The position numbers and the translations under genes are program-made. A stretch of DNA of 64,000 bases from Pterois miles (Eukaryota > Chordata > Actinopteri > Perciformes > Scorpaenidae), in the NCBI GenBank assembly GCA_947000775.1, contig CAMQGK010000567.1, forward strand, positions 14,114,501 to 14,178,500. The letters run 5' to 3'. Below the pieces are notes generated by a model. That model was given only the letters and a program-made list of their open reading frames with translations, had not been told where the DNA came from and did no database searches. Shown piece after piece: positions 34,591 through 48,767 of the stretch (the first letter of the stretch is position 1; every line of letters starts with the position of its first letter).

Positions 34591-36463
34591 CAAAAACACT
34601 CTTAAGCTGATTTCAAACTACCACCTGAAGGCTTTGGTAGTAACTCTGTCCTTATCTGAGTGACACACTGTAATCAAATTCAGGTGCACCGTGATGAGGG
34701 AGTCATCAATACAGCCCCTTTCAGCTCACACAGGTATTTCCTATAAAACCTAAACTGCGTCAAATTCCTTGTGGATTTTCACTGGGCTGGCTCCAGAAAG
34801 AATCCCAGGGAAGGTCTGGATAAGATGCATATTTGGAGTAATTTAGGTGCAGGTATGCAAAGCAGACAGCTCCTTCCATAACACACAGCTCATTTATGGC
34901 CCACTCTGAGCCAAGATGTCAGACTGAATACGATCGCCAGCACATTGCTGAGCATGTGCTGCAACACCGAAGACAGATGTTCAGTTTAATCACTCTATGA
35001 ATCTGTTAATCAAACTAATTCTCAAAGTATCAGGTGTTGGGCTGTGCATGACTGATTGCGGGGTTATTAAACACTGACATTTCAAGCATTAGAGTAGAGT
35101 TCTTTATCGTGGTAGTGAAAAGTCTGGGTGGCTGCCATGGCATTATCTTCAGTCAAGGCATTAGGTGGATCACATTACACCTGGACCTAAATTTAGTCAA
35201 AGACAATAAACCAAGAATCTGCTTTAATGATGGGATGAGAGTCAAAATGTTCTGTATGCCGGCTGGTGCCTGAACGTCAACCTGTGCAGAGTTATAAAAA
35301 GTATATGATTTAAAATCATAACTACAGTATGTGCATATCCAATGATGTCAAGAGAGGTTGCTGAAAGAATTTGCAGGAAAAGTGGCTTTTCATTTTCACA
35401 AGGGAGTCTCCACAACATCCTCCACCATCACATCCCATGTGGGGCTCTGCAGATGGTGGGAAAGCCAAAGGGAAACCCCTGTGGGCCTCCAGTTTTCTTT
35501 GAAGCAGCACTACATGCAGCTGCCACGAGAGGCTAAAAGAGGCCTGTGGCAGCTTGGGCCACATTAACATCATCATCAAAAACAACTAATTGCACACAGT
35601 TACCAAAAAGTAAACACACTCATAGCTGCCCAAATGCAAACTGTGATTATATATAAGCGTCAATACATAGAACCATATATCATTTGTATTTGCTCTTTAG
35701 GATGAACCATGGGCAATAAGTCATTCCTTCCCACGTTTTAACAAATAATGATACCGCCAGCTGTTTCACCAAGATTATTAATCAGTCAGTATTTACAATA
35801 ATGAATGGAGAAGCTGAGTCAAAAAAAAAAAAAAAAATCCCATGAAAATACTGTGGAAGTTGACTGGACTCATTACCACATCTGTTATTACAACACAATG
35901 GTGCAATACATCCTCCAACTCAGTCATGTCACAGCATCAGATAAATGGATTTATTTTATTTTCGGTGGCATATTATTGAGTAACATCCCATAAAGTCTTC
36001 TTTTGGTTGATTTTTCTTCTTATTCTTTAACGCTCACATAGATAAAGGTGATTAAAAGAGTTTTTATCTCCCAGCTTGTGTTCTATAGTCATTCTCTCCT
36101 TGACCAGTATAGCAAGAATCAATATTACGGTAGCACTGCTGTTTTTCTTTTAATGTATATATAGTAAAGAAATATTTTTAAGACTTGAGATCATTTGGTG
36201 CCATGTACATATCCTGTTAGAACGACATGTTGTGCAATTTCTATATAATATCACAGATGTATAGATAATGTATTTTATCTTTTTACCCATTACAACGCAG
36301 AAGAAAAAATATCTTTGTTTCCTCAATCATGGTGCTTTTTTCAAACTTCTTAAATCAATCAGAAATAGTCACAGAAATGTGTGCCTACAGGGTACAAAGA
36401 CTGGTAATAATAACAAAAATATATATGACTGAATATGAAGTTATAGGTTATTCCTACAATTAT

Positions 36464-36968
36464 CTTAAATATGACCTATTATGCTTTTGGGTTTCCTTTA
36501 GTGTGTGATATAGTTTTTTATGCATGCAAAAGGTTTGCAAAGTTAAACAGCCCAAAGTCCAGGTCTAAAGAGAGTTTGTCTCCCCCACAGAAACACTGCT
36601 CCTGAATTGCCTGCTACGCTACGCTAGATGTCTTTCCTAACATGGTGATGTCACAATGTGACATGACAAGCCCTCAAACAAAGCTAGTAAGAGCGGAGCT
36701 GGTACTGAATCTGGAGAGTTTGGTTGGGTTGACCAATCACAACAGAGCGGGCCATCTGACCAATCAGAGCAGACTGGGCTTTTCAAGAGATGGGTGGGGG
36801 GCAGGAGCTCAATCAGAGCGTTTCAGACAGAGGGTGAAAATCTGTGGTGCTGCACAGCTGGTATGAGGAAAAATAAAGTGTTGTTTGGACATTAAAGCAT
36901 GTATGTTCTAGTAGAAACGCAAAAAACAAGTATGCACCTGAAAATGAGCACAATAAGTCATCTTTAAA
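36464..36968. mobile_element. MITE, 'TTTAAAGAGGAC..ATTATG' family, copy 2
   Basis: Left end CTTAAATATGACCTATTATGC, right end AAGTCATCTTTAAA. It shares CCAATCAGAGCAGACTGGGC and GCGTTTCAGACAGAGGGTGAA with copy 1. It is uninterrupted, so it shows what copy 1 looked like before its nested insertion. Confidence 0.7.
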
Positions 36969-38154
36969 CATAACAGTAGACAGCCACTTAGTTTCTAAAA
37001 CCAATATGTATACTGTAGACAAGACGGCAAAGGAAGTGTGTCTGTTATTATGTGCAGCAGTCTGTACAGTAGTGTCATACTGTACAGAGGTAGCCTGACT
37101 CAGTGATCACAAAGTTCATCTGGTTTCAGGCTGTAACATAAGGACAATGAAAGATAACAGTTGTTTTAAAATAGATTGATAACGGTCCACTAAATTGAAG
37201 GCATCATAAGAAACCATTTAAAAAAGTGTTGAGAGAATGATGTGTACACAACTACAGAGGATAAAATAGGGAAATGTTTTAAAAAGGAGGTACAAAAACC
37301 TTGCCGTGAAGAAACATGTCCCACATTAACCGGCGATTAACTCAGCGCTATAGTATAAAGCAGGCGCAGACTATGCTGCTATAAATAGCTGATCGTATAG
37401 CCAGAATAAGCAGCTGGACGAGGGAGAAAAAAAAAGATCTGTTCCGTTTCTGTGTGTCTGGGGTATAAACGGTGTCCCCACAATCTGGACATCATGTAAA
37501 AAAACAAAATGTTACAACTACAGTGAATGGCAGGCAACTCCTTCACACTTCCCCTCTAACATTCCCTGATTTCAACAACCATAACCTTCCCATAAGTCTA
37601 ATTAACCCTCGAGTGGCTGTTACTCTGAGCAGTAGCACTCAACATGAGCCTTCCCCTCTCCCCGCCTGGTTGGACCAGCCAGCAATGTGTTTGGCAGGAG
37701 GTCGGTTAGGGGTCGACCACGGACAGAAATAACCTCTTGTTTGCTCACTGGCATGCTGCAACTTGTGGTGGTGTTCTGGGAGCCAGACAGGGCCTCCGTG
37801 TTTTTATCTGGTATCACAGTAGATCCCAGTGAAACCCAGTGACAGTGAAAGTGAATGATCTGTGGGTGGCAGCTTCAAGAAAACAGAAAACTTTTTACAA
37901 TTGTATTTATGGCTGCAAAAGGCTTTGTCAACACAAACCCACAGCCCCCTATGTTAAACTGCATAGACTTGGTTATCTTTGTTATCTATTCATATCTGAT
38001 GTCTGCAGAGAGAAAAAGATTAAAATTCACTCTTAATTCTTAAAGTAATTTTTTTTTTTTTTTTTACCCTGTTTAAATGACATCATTCGTTGTTTCCGGT
38101 GTAAATGTCATAGCTTAGAGCGACTGTGGAAATCCACCAACCTCCATAGTCACA

Positions 38155-39990
38155 GTCTCTACTACAAAGACCATTAAACTGAATTTAACAACATGGTTAA
38201 GGATGCAAGGGCTTCTAACATTGCTCACCTGATTTCCTACAGCAAATGCAACCCTCGCGTCCTGTTTGAAACCATCAGCAACACTGTCAATCCTGCATGG
38301 GCCTGTCAAATATGGAATACAGTAACTTTCTCTCTTTCTTTGTGGGTGAGATTAGAGATGTCAGGGCTAGCATCATCCCCTTTTCTACTCCCCTACTCAG
38401 CTTATCCAACTCAGCCAGCAATTTTGGACTGCTTCACTCGCATTTCCCTGCAAGACCACATTGATCTGGTGGGCAGCATGAAACTTTCCTCAAGCCTTGT
38501 AGATATTTTACCAGCTTCTGTGCTTAAAACTGTACTTGGTCTCTTGGTCCATGCCTCGTCTCTAATATAAACAGCTCCAGTTGTGTCTCAGCTTATTTTA
38601 AACACACAGATGTTTGGCTTTCTCTAAAAAAAAAAAAAGACTAACCTTGATACATTCCTTCCCAAAAACTATTTTATTTAAAAAAAACATTTACAGAAAG
38701 TTGTTGCCAAACAGCTCACTGCTGTCTTGACTGCAAACAACATTTTAAACAAATTCCAGTCTAGTTTCTGTCAGAAGCAGTTCACTGAAACAGCTCTTCT
38801 CAGAGTCTCCAGTGACATAATGACGTCTGCTGATGTGGGTGAATGAATGCTCTGTTTGGTGCTGCTGGATCTTAGCACAGTCTTTGATACTGTAGATCAC
38901 ATCGTCTTTGGTAGTGGGTGGGTGTCTCTGAGATGATATTTCTGGGAGCACCATAGACACCATGGAGATTTTCTCTGTTGCTTGGTTCCAACATGTCTAA
39001 AACTGGTGCTCTTTGCTATGGTGTGCCTCAGGGTTCTGTCTTGGATCCTATATTATTTGCTTTGTATATGCGTCTCTTACATTCTGTTATTAGCAAATTT
39101 AAAATGTATCTCATATCACTATTATGCTGATGATGGCCAGCTGTATGTCTCTTTTAAGGCTGATGAGGCCATCAAGGGCTAGATTTTCTAAAGCCTGAAA
39201 ACAGAGCCATGAGGAGGCGCAGCAGTCTGAAGTCAGAGCACCTGAATTATAATATGCTGAAAGGTTATTATGGACTTTTTGCCTTATGACACTAGAACAA
39301 AACAGCCTACTCCAGCTTTAAGGACTGGATGGCAAACAACTATTTAGAGCTAAACGCAGATAAGACTGAGGCTCTTATCATTGCTTCACACAGCTTCAAA
39401 GGTTTCTCAGTATATTGGGTCCCTTTCTTTATCTGTACAGGCTAATCTTATTAATCTCTGTGTCATATCTGGTCATCAACTTATCTTGATGATCATTCTT
39501 GGTTTCGTATCTTACCTGATTGTCTATAAATGGTCCAAAATGCTGCTGTAAGGCTGTTGACATCACACCCATTGACTTTCCATCGAGTTCAGGATTCATA
39601 TTTAGGTTTCTTGTTTTCACATATAGAGCCCTGCATGGTGAGGCACCTGAACATCTCTGACCTACTCCATCCTAATGTCATCAGTAGGTCACTCAGGGCT
39701 CCGGACCAGAGCCTACTGGTTGTCCCTTGTGCTACACTGAAAACAAAAGGTGTCTTTGCTGTCTATCTTGATGATGATAAAGCAGCTCATTTACTGTATT
39801 ACACTTATTCAAACTGGCCTTTGTCTCGCCTGCCTGTTTATAAGGTCTGTTGCTGCTTATGTTTTATTGTTTGTTTTACTGTTTTTTTTATCATAATTTG
39901 TTTTTATTAAACAATTTTAATTCTTATAAAGCTCTTTGATCTTGCTCTGTGAAAGGTGCTATAATAAATACACTTTACTTACTTTTCTTA
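38155..39990 (+). pseudogene. decayed L2-type LINE, reverse transcriptase region, 5'-truncated
   Basis: In order, across three frames with stops and frameshifts: SKCNPRVLFETISNTVNP, DCFTRISLQDHIDLVGSMKL, LLDLSTVFDTVDHI (38866-38907, the LLDLSAAFDTVDH motif), CGVPQGSVLDPILF (39020-39061), YHYYADDGQLYVS (39112-39150, the catalytic YADD box), DWMANNYLELNADKTEALI (39331-39387), VQNAAVRLL (39535-39561), then a YRALHGEAPEHL-like stretch. The end reads GAAAGGTGCTATAATAAATA then TTACTTACTT, the usual L2 3' tail. The part between VRLL and FHRV is shortened, and another repeat (39178-39321) is inserted. It is non-functional, with no intact ORF longer than about 126 codons. Confidence 0.88.
39178..39321. 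mobile_element. partial TIR-element copy inserted in the L2 fossil
   Basis: GGGCTAGATTTTCTAAAGCC ... AGAGCCATGAGGAGGCGCAG ... AATATGCTGAAAGGTTATTATGG ... CCTACTCCAGCTTTAA matches 34438-34588. The L2 reading (SFKADEA... / LKDWMANNYLEL) is interrupted exactly across this block, so it inserted after L2. Only the 3' part of the element is present. Confidence 0.7.
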
Positions 39991-42544
39991 TCAGAATGAA
40001 TTCTTCAAGAGCAGTTCTTCAGAGCTATTTCAAGTAACTCACGTTGCATTAGAGTAGAAAGACTGCTTAGTGGACTGCTAAGATATGCTATACCCTATGT
40101 AATAGAATCACAGGCCTGCATCTCTGCTGACTCAAGGGGAAAGCTTCTTACTTTATGTCAGCCTTGGTCTTCACATTAGATGTATGTGCTTTTAATTCTA
40201 ATGACAATAGCAGAAACCTGGTTTTAACTTTTGGCAGAGTCACTGACTGATGTGATGATATCATCAGAAAAACAGAGTTTTGGAATTCCCGAAGTGTGAA
40301 AAACGTCATTAATCCAAATTACTGTTAATGCACTGGATTTACAGAGAGGTGAGGTGCCAACGTTTGGCACCAAATAACTTTTCCATGCCTGAGTGGAAAG
40401 TGAAAACCTCTCCCCTTATTCAGTTTGGAATAGTAGGACTCAATTTTGTTGTGCAACTAAAACCCTTTGAAGACATGAGGGGATCTTAATTTCAGGAGCT
40501 AGAATCCACTATGCAGATGCCTTCTCCTGTTCAATCCTTATGTCTTAAATTTGAACATTTCCCCGAACTCTCCATCAATATACTCTCCATCAACACAGCC
40601 AAACATGAATGCATGCCATTTTTTCTGTCCCCAGAAAAAGATCAAGAATAACATGTTCTCATTAGAATAACAGGTAACAATAACAGCGCAACCATGGCCT
40701 CAGCCTCAGGAGAGCCGGACAGTCAGAACAGCAGGCTGCCAGAACACAGTCCAGACCACAAGGGAAGCATTAAGTGCTCTATAAAATGCCAGGAATATAA
40801 AGTGTGCAGTGTTGTTTTCAAATAGACAAGCACATTCACTAAAGGCAGCACAAGGTCACATTGATCACCACACAAATGTTCTTCATCCTAAAAGAAATGT
40901 CTTATAAATATATGAAATAATGTCCTATTAATGACACATATCAGAATAAAACATGACACATTACACTGAGCTGCATTTCAACACAAAACTGGAACCTAAA
41001 TGTGTACCTAAGACCTCTCCCTTTTTCTGTCTGTCAGATACACTCCCTCTATTCATCTACTGTCATCTCCCTGCAACCAATTTACTTCCTGCCTCAGCTA
41101 TGGGAAACAGTGAAGTTACCCTGATTACAGACATTTCCTTCCTCCACCATTCACAGCAATGCCTGGAATGGCTGCAGTATTTACTCAGGCCTGAAGCGGT
41201 AAACTGCAGATCCCACACCCACATGGCATATGCATCATGGACTACAGAGGCCAATGGTTCCTGGGAGAGCAGTTCTTCATAATCCAGACACATAATGAAA
41301 AATATATATTCTTTAGCAAGAGATATGATGCAATTAGATAATCTTATCAAATGGGTTGATATTTCAAAAGCTTCTATACTTTCTGAATACATGTTGCTGC
41401 TCTGCTGTAAGACTAGTGATGAGACCCAAGACTGGATTTGCTGTACAAAACTGTACAAGAGCACATTGCCTCTCTGAGCGCCCCCCTGTGGCTTTGGGTG
41501 CCTCTGAAACTCCCCCACATTTCCCCCCCAACTAGTGACAACTATGTTTATGTTTTTCATGCCAACTTCTTGTGGTTTCAAGCTCAAAAAACAGGGTGTT
41601 TTTAAAAGCCTCTGAGAGTCCTGGAAGTTATAATACTATTCCACAACTCTTGATGTTGAATAATTCAAACACAACATAAAAAAAAAAAAAAACGATTCTA
41701 TTATGCTTCTGAAATTTAGGCTGCACTTACCAGGCAAAATATAAGACCTGGGACATGACAGGACATGCAGTATTTTTCGTGTTTGTACATTTTGAATTGT
41801 CACAAACAGTCAATCAAATTCACCTGCTGCAGGAACATGGAACAGCTTGTATTGCTGGACATAATTAGATAAAAACAGACCTGGATGTCAGCACACTATC
41901 ACTGTGAGAGGGACCAGTGCTTATCTCATTATATCCAGCACTACAAGCTGGCCCACATTTCCTGTGAGAGTCTCACCAGAGGGGGGCACTAAGAACTCAG
42001 TTTATGGTATATACAGGTACTGTATAACAAGAAGGCCTACAGTAATTGAGTACTGCATATTCTCTGGGGCCTACTAGCTGGGAAGGAGTATTATAGATAG
42101 GAATTGGCTAAAAAGATACTATACAGCAGAGAGCCATCTGAGGAGAAAGGGTCTTTGTATTATAAAACAATAACCTTATAATGAAAGCAATTTGGAGCAA
42201 TTCCTCATTTTACATCTCCTTAACCCCTGACCTCAACTTTTGGCGAAGCATTTCTACTCCATCACATTCACAACAACTATTCTCACTCACCATATCACTA
42301 AGAAAAACACAATTCAGAAAAAAGCATATGACAAAATGATTGATATTGTTTTGAGATCTTAGTTGTGTGGTGATGAAATTAAGGTCGCACAGGATCATCA
42401 TATGACAGATTTATTTACAGCTTTGCAAATTAAGTTATCCCATAAATCTTATTTCGTTGAATTTATGTAAAGGAAAGAAAACAATCGCCACGATAACACC
42501 ATCTGGAGATCTAAATTTGAATATTGGTGCCAACTAACAGATAG

Positions 42545-42695
42545 CCATTGTGTGCTGTGTGGGTTTCCACAGGAAAACGCATGCAGGTGAGGTTAAATTG
42601 CCCATAAGAGTGAATGTGAATGTTGTCTGTCCCCTGTTTCTCACCCAATGTCTGCTGGGCCTGGCTCCAGTCTCCTAAATAATGGATGGATGGAT
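42545..42695. repeat. SINE-like repeat fragment (ATGGATGG end)
   Basis: Contains GTGAATGTTGTCTGTCCC, CCAATGTCTGCTGGGCCTGG and AATGGATGGATGGATGGA, matching the 3' part of the copy at 46464. Confidence 0.6.
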
Positions 42696-44360
42696 GGATT
42701 ACACTGCCATCTAGTGTAATAAAAGGGGACTATTATAGGTGCGTTCATCATTTGCCAGTATAATGCAAACCCATAGGTATCTTCTTTTCCATTGCAAACA
42801 GTGAAACCAAAAGCAGCTGCAGCCTATTAGCTCCTCTACCCATCAGGGAAACTATAACCACCAGAGCCAGCAAGTGGCCAAACACATTTTTCATTTTGCT
42901 ATTTAAATCAGAGAATCATGTATTATCATCTGCTGTGTGGAGGAAAATATGGGATAAACTCTGGACTGTCGCCACAAAGATGGAGGCATAAATTACCAGC
43001 TGTGGTGTTTCTGTCTACTGAGCATGTTGGCCAACTTGCACTTCAAGCTTCTGCACGAGTATCATCCAGTGTTCATACTGGCATGCCAGCCAAGATGGAC
43101 TACTAGACAGTCTGCACACTAAATAAAGTGCTCTAATAGATTTTTAATTAAGATTCAGGCTATGGACTAGAGGTACAAATATTTCACAACACCAAATAAT
43201 TAACACTCTTCTTTAAAAGTGCCACCATAAACCAATACCTTGCTGTTTCAAAGAGGATTTCTCTGAAGAGTATTCACAGAAACTGCTGAAACTGTGGACA
43301 ATATAGTCAAGTTTGCGTTTTAAGGACAATCCTCCTCAAGTTAACCTCAAGTAATTATTCAAAACAAACCTTATACCTCTAACATAAAAGCTGCTTTGCA
43401 CAAACAAATGAACATACAGAGATTAGGTGAATGATTAAACCTTTATACCTCATTTTCCCTTTCAAGTAAGTACCAGACACAAGGCTGAATTTAATCACAG
43501 ACACAAGGGGGCAGCGAAGGCTTTATGAGACTCAGCTTGTCAGTTGGCTCCTTTGAATCTGGGAGGTTAAAATTATATCTGAAGTGTTGCTTCAGTACCA
43601 CACTGATAATTTTAAAATCTTTTCAGTCCATATGCCCTCCATCAGCTCTGTCCAAATATAGAGCCAAGCATGGAGCTACAAGAGTGTGATAATATTAGTC
43701 AGTGATTCTCTCCCTCGGAGGCGAATCATTGGGAGTGAATCCATCATGATTCTTGTTATCTCAAATGTCCAACTGTATTAAAGTAACGGCTGCTGAGGTA
43801 CCCATGATCAGGATAACCATATTCAAATTCATATTCACATTTATTGCACCAATTTCAATATATTATCTTTATGAAGTGTAAAGGGGAAGGATAAAAAGTT
43901 TCACTGAAGTACTTAATCTACTGTTTGTAAGTCAGTGTAACTCGTATTTTTTTTTTTTTGAGGGGGGTTATACTGCTTCACTACATCTAACACTAAGCCA
44001 AAGCTCATGAATCTTCACAAAACTCGTGCCTCTGTGTCCTTGAGTGTCTCGCTGAATCAAATTAAGTGGCTGCTTGAGGCATCATGATTACCTGGGGGCC
44101 CAACAGCGTTTACAAATGAAAGTGAGGGTAAATTAGGGCTTTGTTCAAGGATGAACTGTAATGAGCTTTGTTACTTCCAAACCAAGTCCTAATGCTGCTG
44201 CAGTGCAACCTGCAGGCAAAATGTCATAAACTGTGCAATAATGTTCAGAATGTCTGTGTGTAATTAAAATCTTGAGTTATGAGAATTTGGCAACCACTTG
44301 GAAAATGATGTGGCAAAATAATAATAATAAAAATAATAAATAAAATAGCTACTAGTTTCT

Positions 44361-45069
44361 GTGATAATAACATGTTAAAGCAAATTTGTTTTAATGGCAC
44401 TAATTTCTTTAAGGCATTACCACAACTTGATGTGATTTTTAAATTAACCTTTTAAATCTGACAGGCTGCCGATCTTTCAAACATTGTAGTGGGCTCAGTT
44501 TTAATGCTAGAATCCACCGGTGCCAGCCATGTCATACTAGCTTGTCACAAAGGAGGTTAAATTACGCTACAAACTTTTAAAATTTGGTGAGGAAAAGCTG
44601 TCAGGGCCATGTTCAAAAGGGTCCCTTGACCTCTGACCTCCAGATATGTGAATGTAAATGGGTTCTCTGGGTACCCACCAGTCTCCCCTTTATAGACATG
44701 CCCACTTTATGATAATCTCATGCAGTTTGGGGCAAGTCATAGTCAAGTCAGCACACTGACAGCTGGTGTTGCCTGTGCCATGTTATGATTTGATCATATT
44801 TTTATGCTGAATGCAGTACCTGTGAGCGTTTCTGGACAATATTTGTCATTGTTTTGTGTTAATTGATTTCTAATAATAAATATATGGATACACTTGTACA
44901 AATCAGCATATTTTCCCTTTGCCATATTGATAAGAGCTTTAAATACAAATCTCGCTTTAAGGTAAAAATAGGTAAAAAATATTTGTGTAATTTGGGATTA
45001 ATCGTGATAAACTATGGACAGTCATATTCAGTTTTGTGTTCAATCATGTGATTTTATTTATCAGCCCTA
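44361..45069. mobile_element. non-autonomous DNA transposon, 'AGGGCTGTCA' family, copy C (inverted)
   Basis: Reverse-orientation copy. It carries CCTTGACCTCTGACCTCCAG, GGGTACCCACCAGTCTCCCC and CATGCCCACTTTATGATAAT, the complements of landmarks in copy B. It ends with TCAGCCCTAAA. Confidence 0.75.
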
Positions 45070-46463
45070 AAGAAACATCAACAAAACACAAACAACTTTT
45101 CAGACTGCTTAAAATATTGAATGGAATTTTCAAAATTGGTGAAAAAATGTTTTGGAAAAATGTGCAAAATCTAGAAAATTTGTTCTTTGATCGGTGGCTT
45201 AAACTTTCAATGCAATCCATCAAGTGTCTTTTGAGACGTCCTGCAAACGAAGAAGTAAAGAGAAGTGAAAAAATAAAGTCCTTGGAGGAGGGAATCTGGA
45301 GTTGTGAGGAGAGATGCTCATCTGTAATCAACTCTCAGCAAACATCAGGCAACAACAAACCTTATCATCAGTCAGTTCCTGGTAAACCTCTCAACTAATC
45401 CTCCAATAATTTCTCCTGCTGCTTTGCCCAAAGTTAGAAATGCAGAAACACATAAAAGCAAAGGCATGCTGCATTTCCACTCACACATTTCTGCATCAGC
45501 CTTAAGCCTCAGCCTAAAATATTAATTATGGTTATCCAACTTACAATTCTGGACATTTTTGCTAATGCTATTACTATTTTTATTGTATGTATTGTGTGTC
45601 AGATTTTCCCATTTGTAATGCTTTGTATGTAGTTTATCTTACTTATTTGTTGTTTTTGCTAATGTTGCTCATTGCTCTTTTCAGCCCTCTGAGGTATGCT
45701 TTGTGATACTGGGCTTTAACAAACTTTGGCTTGACTTGTATTTTCAGTCTTTTTTCCAAGCAAATGCAGTATACACTGTGATTTTATGATAAAAGCGATG
45801 TGTGTAGTATGACTGATATCACAATATCATTTTATATTGCAAAACCCCTTTAGTATGACGTCAGTTAGGATATTTTGTGTATTTAGTTTTAAAAGTCTCC
45901 GACCAATTGCAGCCTGTGGCGTTGAACTCTTAATTGAATGAGTAACTTGAGTCACTCAGACTCATGAGTAATTTCATTTCTAAACAGTGTGTTTCCCTCT
46001 CAGCGTGGCTGCAGTGAAGTCTTCAGAGTCCGCAGCAGTGATTAAGGCCTATACAAATAAACCAGCCTCAGCTGAATGCAAATGTCAGAACAATTTGAGA
46101 GGTCGGACGCTGTCATTTGGCAGAAACTTCACTGGAGCCACTGAGGTTTCTGAGCACTATCATCTGGAGAAGCATGACATTTGTTTTAAATAGATAAGAG
46201 TTGAGGGGTTGATATGAAATCCCCCTGGGTGCAGTAGCTGAAAAGCTCATTAGCCTCCCCCTCCCAACTATAGCATTTAGTTTATAGTTGTTCATTAGTG
46301 TTTCCCAACTCAGTTTCAGCACAAAAGAACCAACTCACATTGTAATCAAACAGCTATTTGTTAAAGAGGTATTTAGCAGATTGCAACAGATTTTTTCAGT
46401 GTCATTTATTTTTGCTCACTGGCAGTTTATATGTAATTTAATTCAATGGACTAGTACTAATCA

Positions 46464-46655
46464 GGGGGCTGCACGGTGGTGCAGTGGTTAGCAGTCTCGC
46501 CTCACAGCAAGAGGGTCGCAGGTTCAAATATATGTTGTCTGTCTCTATGTGCTCTCCAGGTTGAACCATGCCGTCGCCCAATGCCAGCTGGGATCGGCTC
46601 CAGCTCCCCCGCAACCCCGAATGGGATAAGCGGTTGACGATGGATGGGTGGATAG
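46464..46655 (+). mobile_element. tRNA-like SINE-type element with A and B box-like motifs
   Basis: Starts GGGGCTGCACGGTGGTGCAG. TGGTGCAGTGGTTAGCAG resembles a pol III A box and GGTTCAAAT a B box, spaced about 35 bases as in tRNA-derived SINEs. The tail reads GGGATAAGCGGTTGACGATGG, then ATGGGTGGAT. It carries no ORF. Whether it derives from a tRNA or only resembles one is inference. Confidence 0.6.
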
Positions 46656-47389
46656 TACTAATCAGTATTACTACCAGCTTCTGAGGAGCCCTGGGTACAA
46701 ACTACAGGTAAGCAGGAAACTAACCATTATCACCAATTAATTTGCTAATTATGTACTTAATAAATAAGTTTGTGTATGAAATGTCTGAAAAATAAAATAG
46801 TAGATTACAATTTTCAAAGCCCAATGTGGAGTCATTGAATGTGTTGTTTTCCCAAAGATATTCAGTTTCACACTGGAGGAGCTAGAACTTTGCAAATTTT
46901 GGTATTTTGTTTAGAAAAATTACTTGGACAATGGATAAATTATCAAAATGGTTGCTGTTTATTTTCTGTTGATTAACTAATTCATTAATTGACTAATAAA
47001 CATAAATGTGCAGTACAGTTTTGTCTAGTAAAGTAGACTGGTGCCCAGATTTGACTTTTCTTTTGAAAACATGAAAATTATTCTGCACTTTCTGAAGTGA
47101 GGTTTCATTTTGTTCCCTTTTACACTTGTCAAGCGGATTCAATAATCACTACATAATACAGAAAGTTGCAGTGCTATCAGTACAGTTCAGTTTAGTTCTG
47201 CCCACAATGGTGTCAAGTTTATCAATCTTTATATGGCCAAAAACATAGATATAATCCTTTGTACATTATGTTATGTTACATATATACTGTAACACAACCT
47301 AGGAAATACATAAGAATAAAAATTGATTTGGAAATTGTATTTAAAATGTTTATATGTCAATGACTGAGGAGTCAGTGCAGTATACAGTC

Positions 47390-47940
47390 AGAATAAAAAG
47401 TGGACGTAGTCACCTTGGTTTGTGAACCGCCATCTGGGTTTTTGGTCATCGCCACATTGGCTTGTTGCAAGCAGAAGTGACACAAGAGGGTGGGAGTACA
47501 ACTGAATGCTGAACAAGACATTTTAGGCAACCAAAAATGTTATAATCAACATTCATGAACTGAAATTACACTGTGAAAGGTTAAAGTTGTAAGATGATAA
47601 CACAGACAACTCCCAGACTGGACGAAGTTGTGGTCAATTGTAAGGTAGCCATGCCCCAAAGCATCCCCTGTTTGATGGTCTACTTGACTCCAGATGGGAC
47701 CATAATTGAACATCATGCTGTTTTGAGGAAGACTTGAAACTAGCGATTGAGAACAGAAACTCATGTTTACAATGTTTACTGAGGTAATAAATCAAGTGAG
47801 AAGTAGGCTCATTTTCTCGTACAATCAGGCTTCTTTTGGCAACCAGAGGAGTCGCCCCCTGCTGGTTGTCAGAAAGAATGCATGTTTAAGGCACTTCAGC
47901 AGTGGCTTCACTTCTCAGACCTGAGGGTTGCTGCCTGGCA
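47390..47940. mobile_element. MITE-like repeat ('AAAGTGGACGTAGTCACC ... TCTCAGACCTGAGGGTTGCTGCC')
   Basis: A non-coding block with a sharp change in base composition: ACCGCCATCTGGGTTTTTGG, AACTAGCGATTGAGAACAG, CAACCAGAGGAGTCGCCCCC and AGGCACTTCAGCAGTGGCTTC. I recognise the phrases from dispersed repeats in percomorph genomes, but no second copy lies in this window. Confidence 0.45.
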
Positions 47941-48704
47941 TAAATACACATAATACAGTAACACAGACTTACAACTGATCACTGGGCTTTTAAATATGCA
48001 TGCATTGCTTGATGACAAATAAATTTGTGAGGCTGTCAGAAAACAATTTCCATAAAAGAGAAAAATGTATAGCTGTGATGCCGACAGTTGTCAGTTTCAA
48101 TTCAACTCCATTAAACAACTTAAGCAATAAAGCTGTGAAAATAATGGGCAGACGGAACAGCGTGGCTAGATATATGACTTGGGGAAAGTAAATTAGCAGA
48201 GAGAAAGTCAAGAGCGGCAATAAATGTCCATCCTAGCTGCAGTGACTTACAGCTCTGACAGTGGCTCTGACAGAAGCTCCGGCAAATAGAAGCACAAAGT
48301 GTTGTAAATGGAAAAGTCTTGTGGTCCTCAAACAAATTGGGCAGGTTGATCATGCTGTCAAAATAGTAAAAAGAAAGTGGTTTGAAACAAAGTGGTGGCA
48401 TCCCCAGCTAATTAAAAAAACCTAACGTACTGTAACTCAACATGACATCATTAATGAAAGACAAATCTGCATAATTAGTGATAATATTTTATGTGAGGAT
48501 TGTCCCCAAACTGTTAATTCCACTGACTATAGAAACTAAGTACACTGACAGAGCATATCAGCACATTGTGTGTTAATGTGACTGAATGTTTTCACATACA
48601 GTACTCATTTCAGATGAGGCTGGGCAGACCGGAGACTTTCCCTCAGAGGTCAAATTTATCCCCAATTTCATTTGAGTAACCCAGCCAAGTGTCTGTCCTA
48701 TAGA

Positions 48705-48709
48705 TGTGT

Positions 48710-48764
<55 letters not shown>
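48705..48764. repeat. (TG)n microsatellite
   Basis: A TG run of about 60 bases with one TCTG interruption near its start. Confidence 0.97.

Positions 48765-48767
<3 letters not shown>

Noticed and set aside
35322..35585. Overlapping ORFs of 64-87 codons on both strands near 35.4 kb
   Set aside because: No homology recognised and the frames overlap on both strands, as expected of a GC-richer non-coding patch.
41063..41587. 174-codon minus-strand ORF in the gene-free interval
   Set aside because: No recognisable domain, no biased composition of a coding exon and no splice-supported neighbours; treated as chance.
46464..46560. Possible tRNA gene, because of A and B box-like motifs
   Set aside because: No cloverleaf can be drawn (no acceptor-stem complementarity), and the sequence continues into a dispersed repeat with related copies; it fits a SINE.
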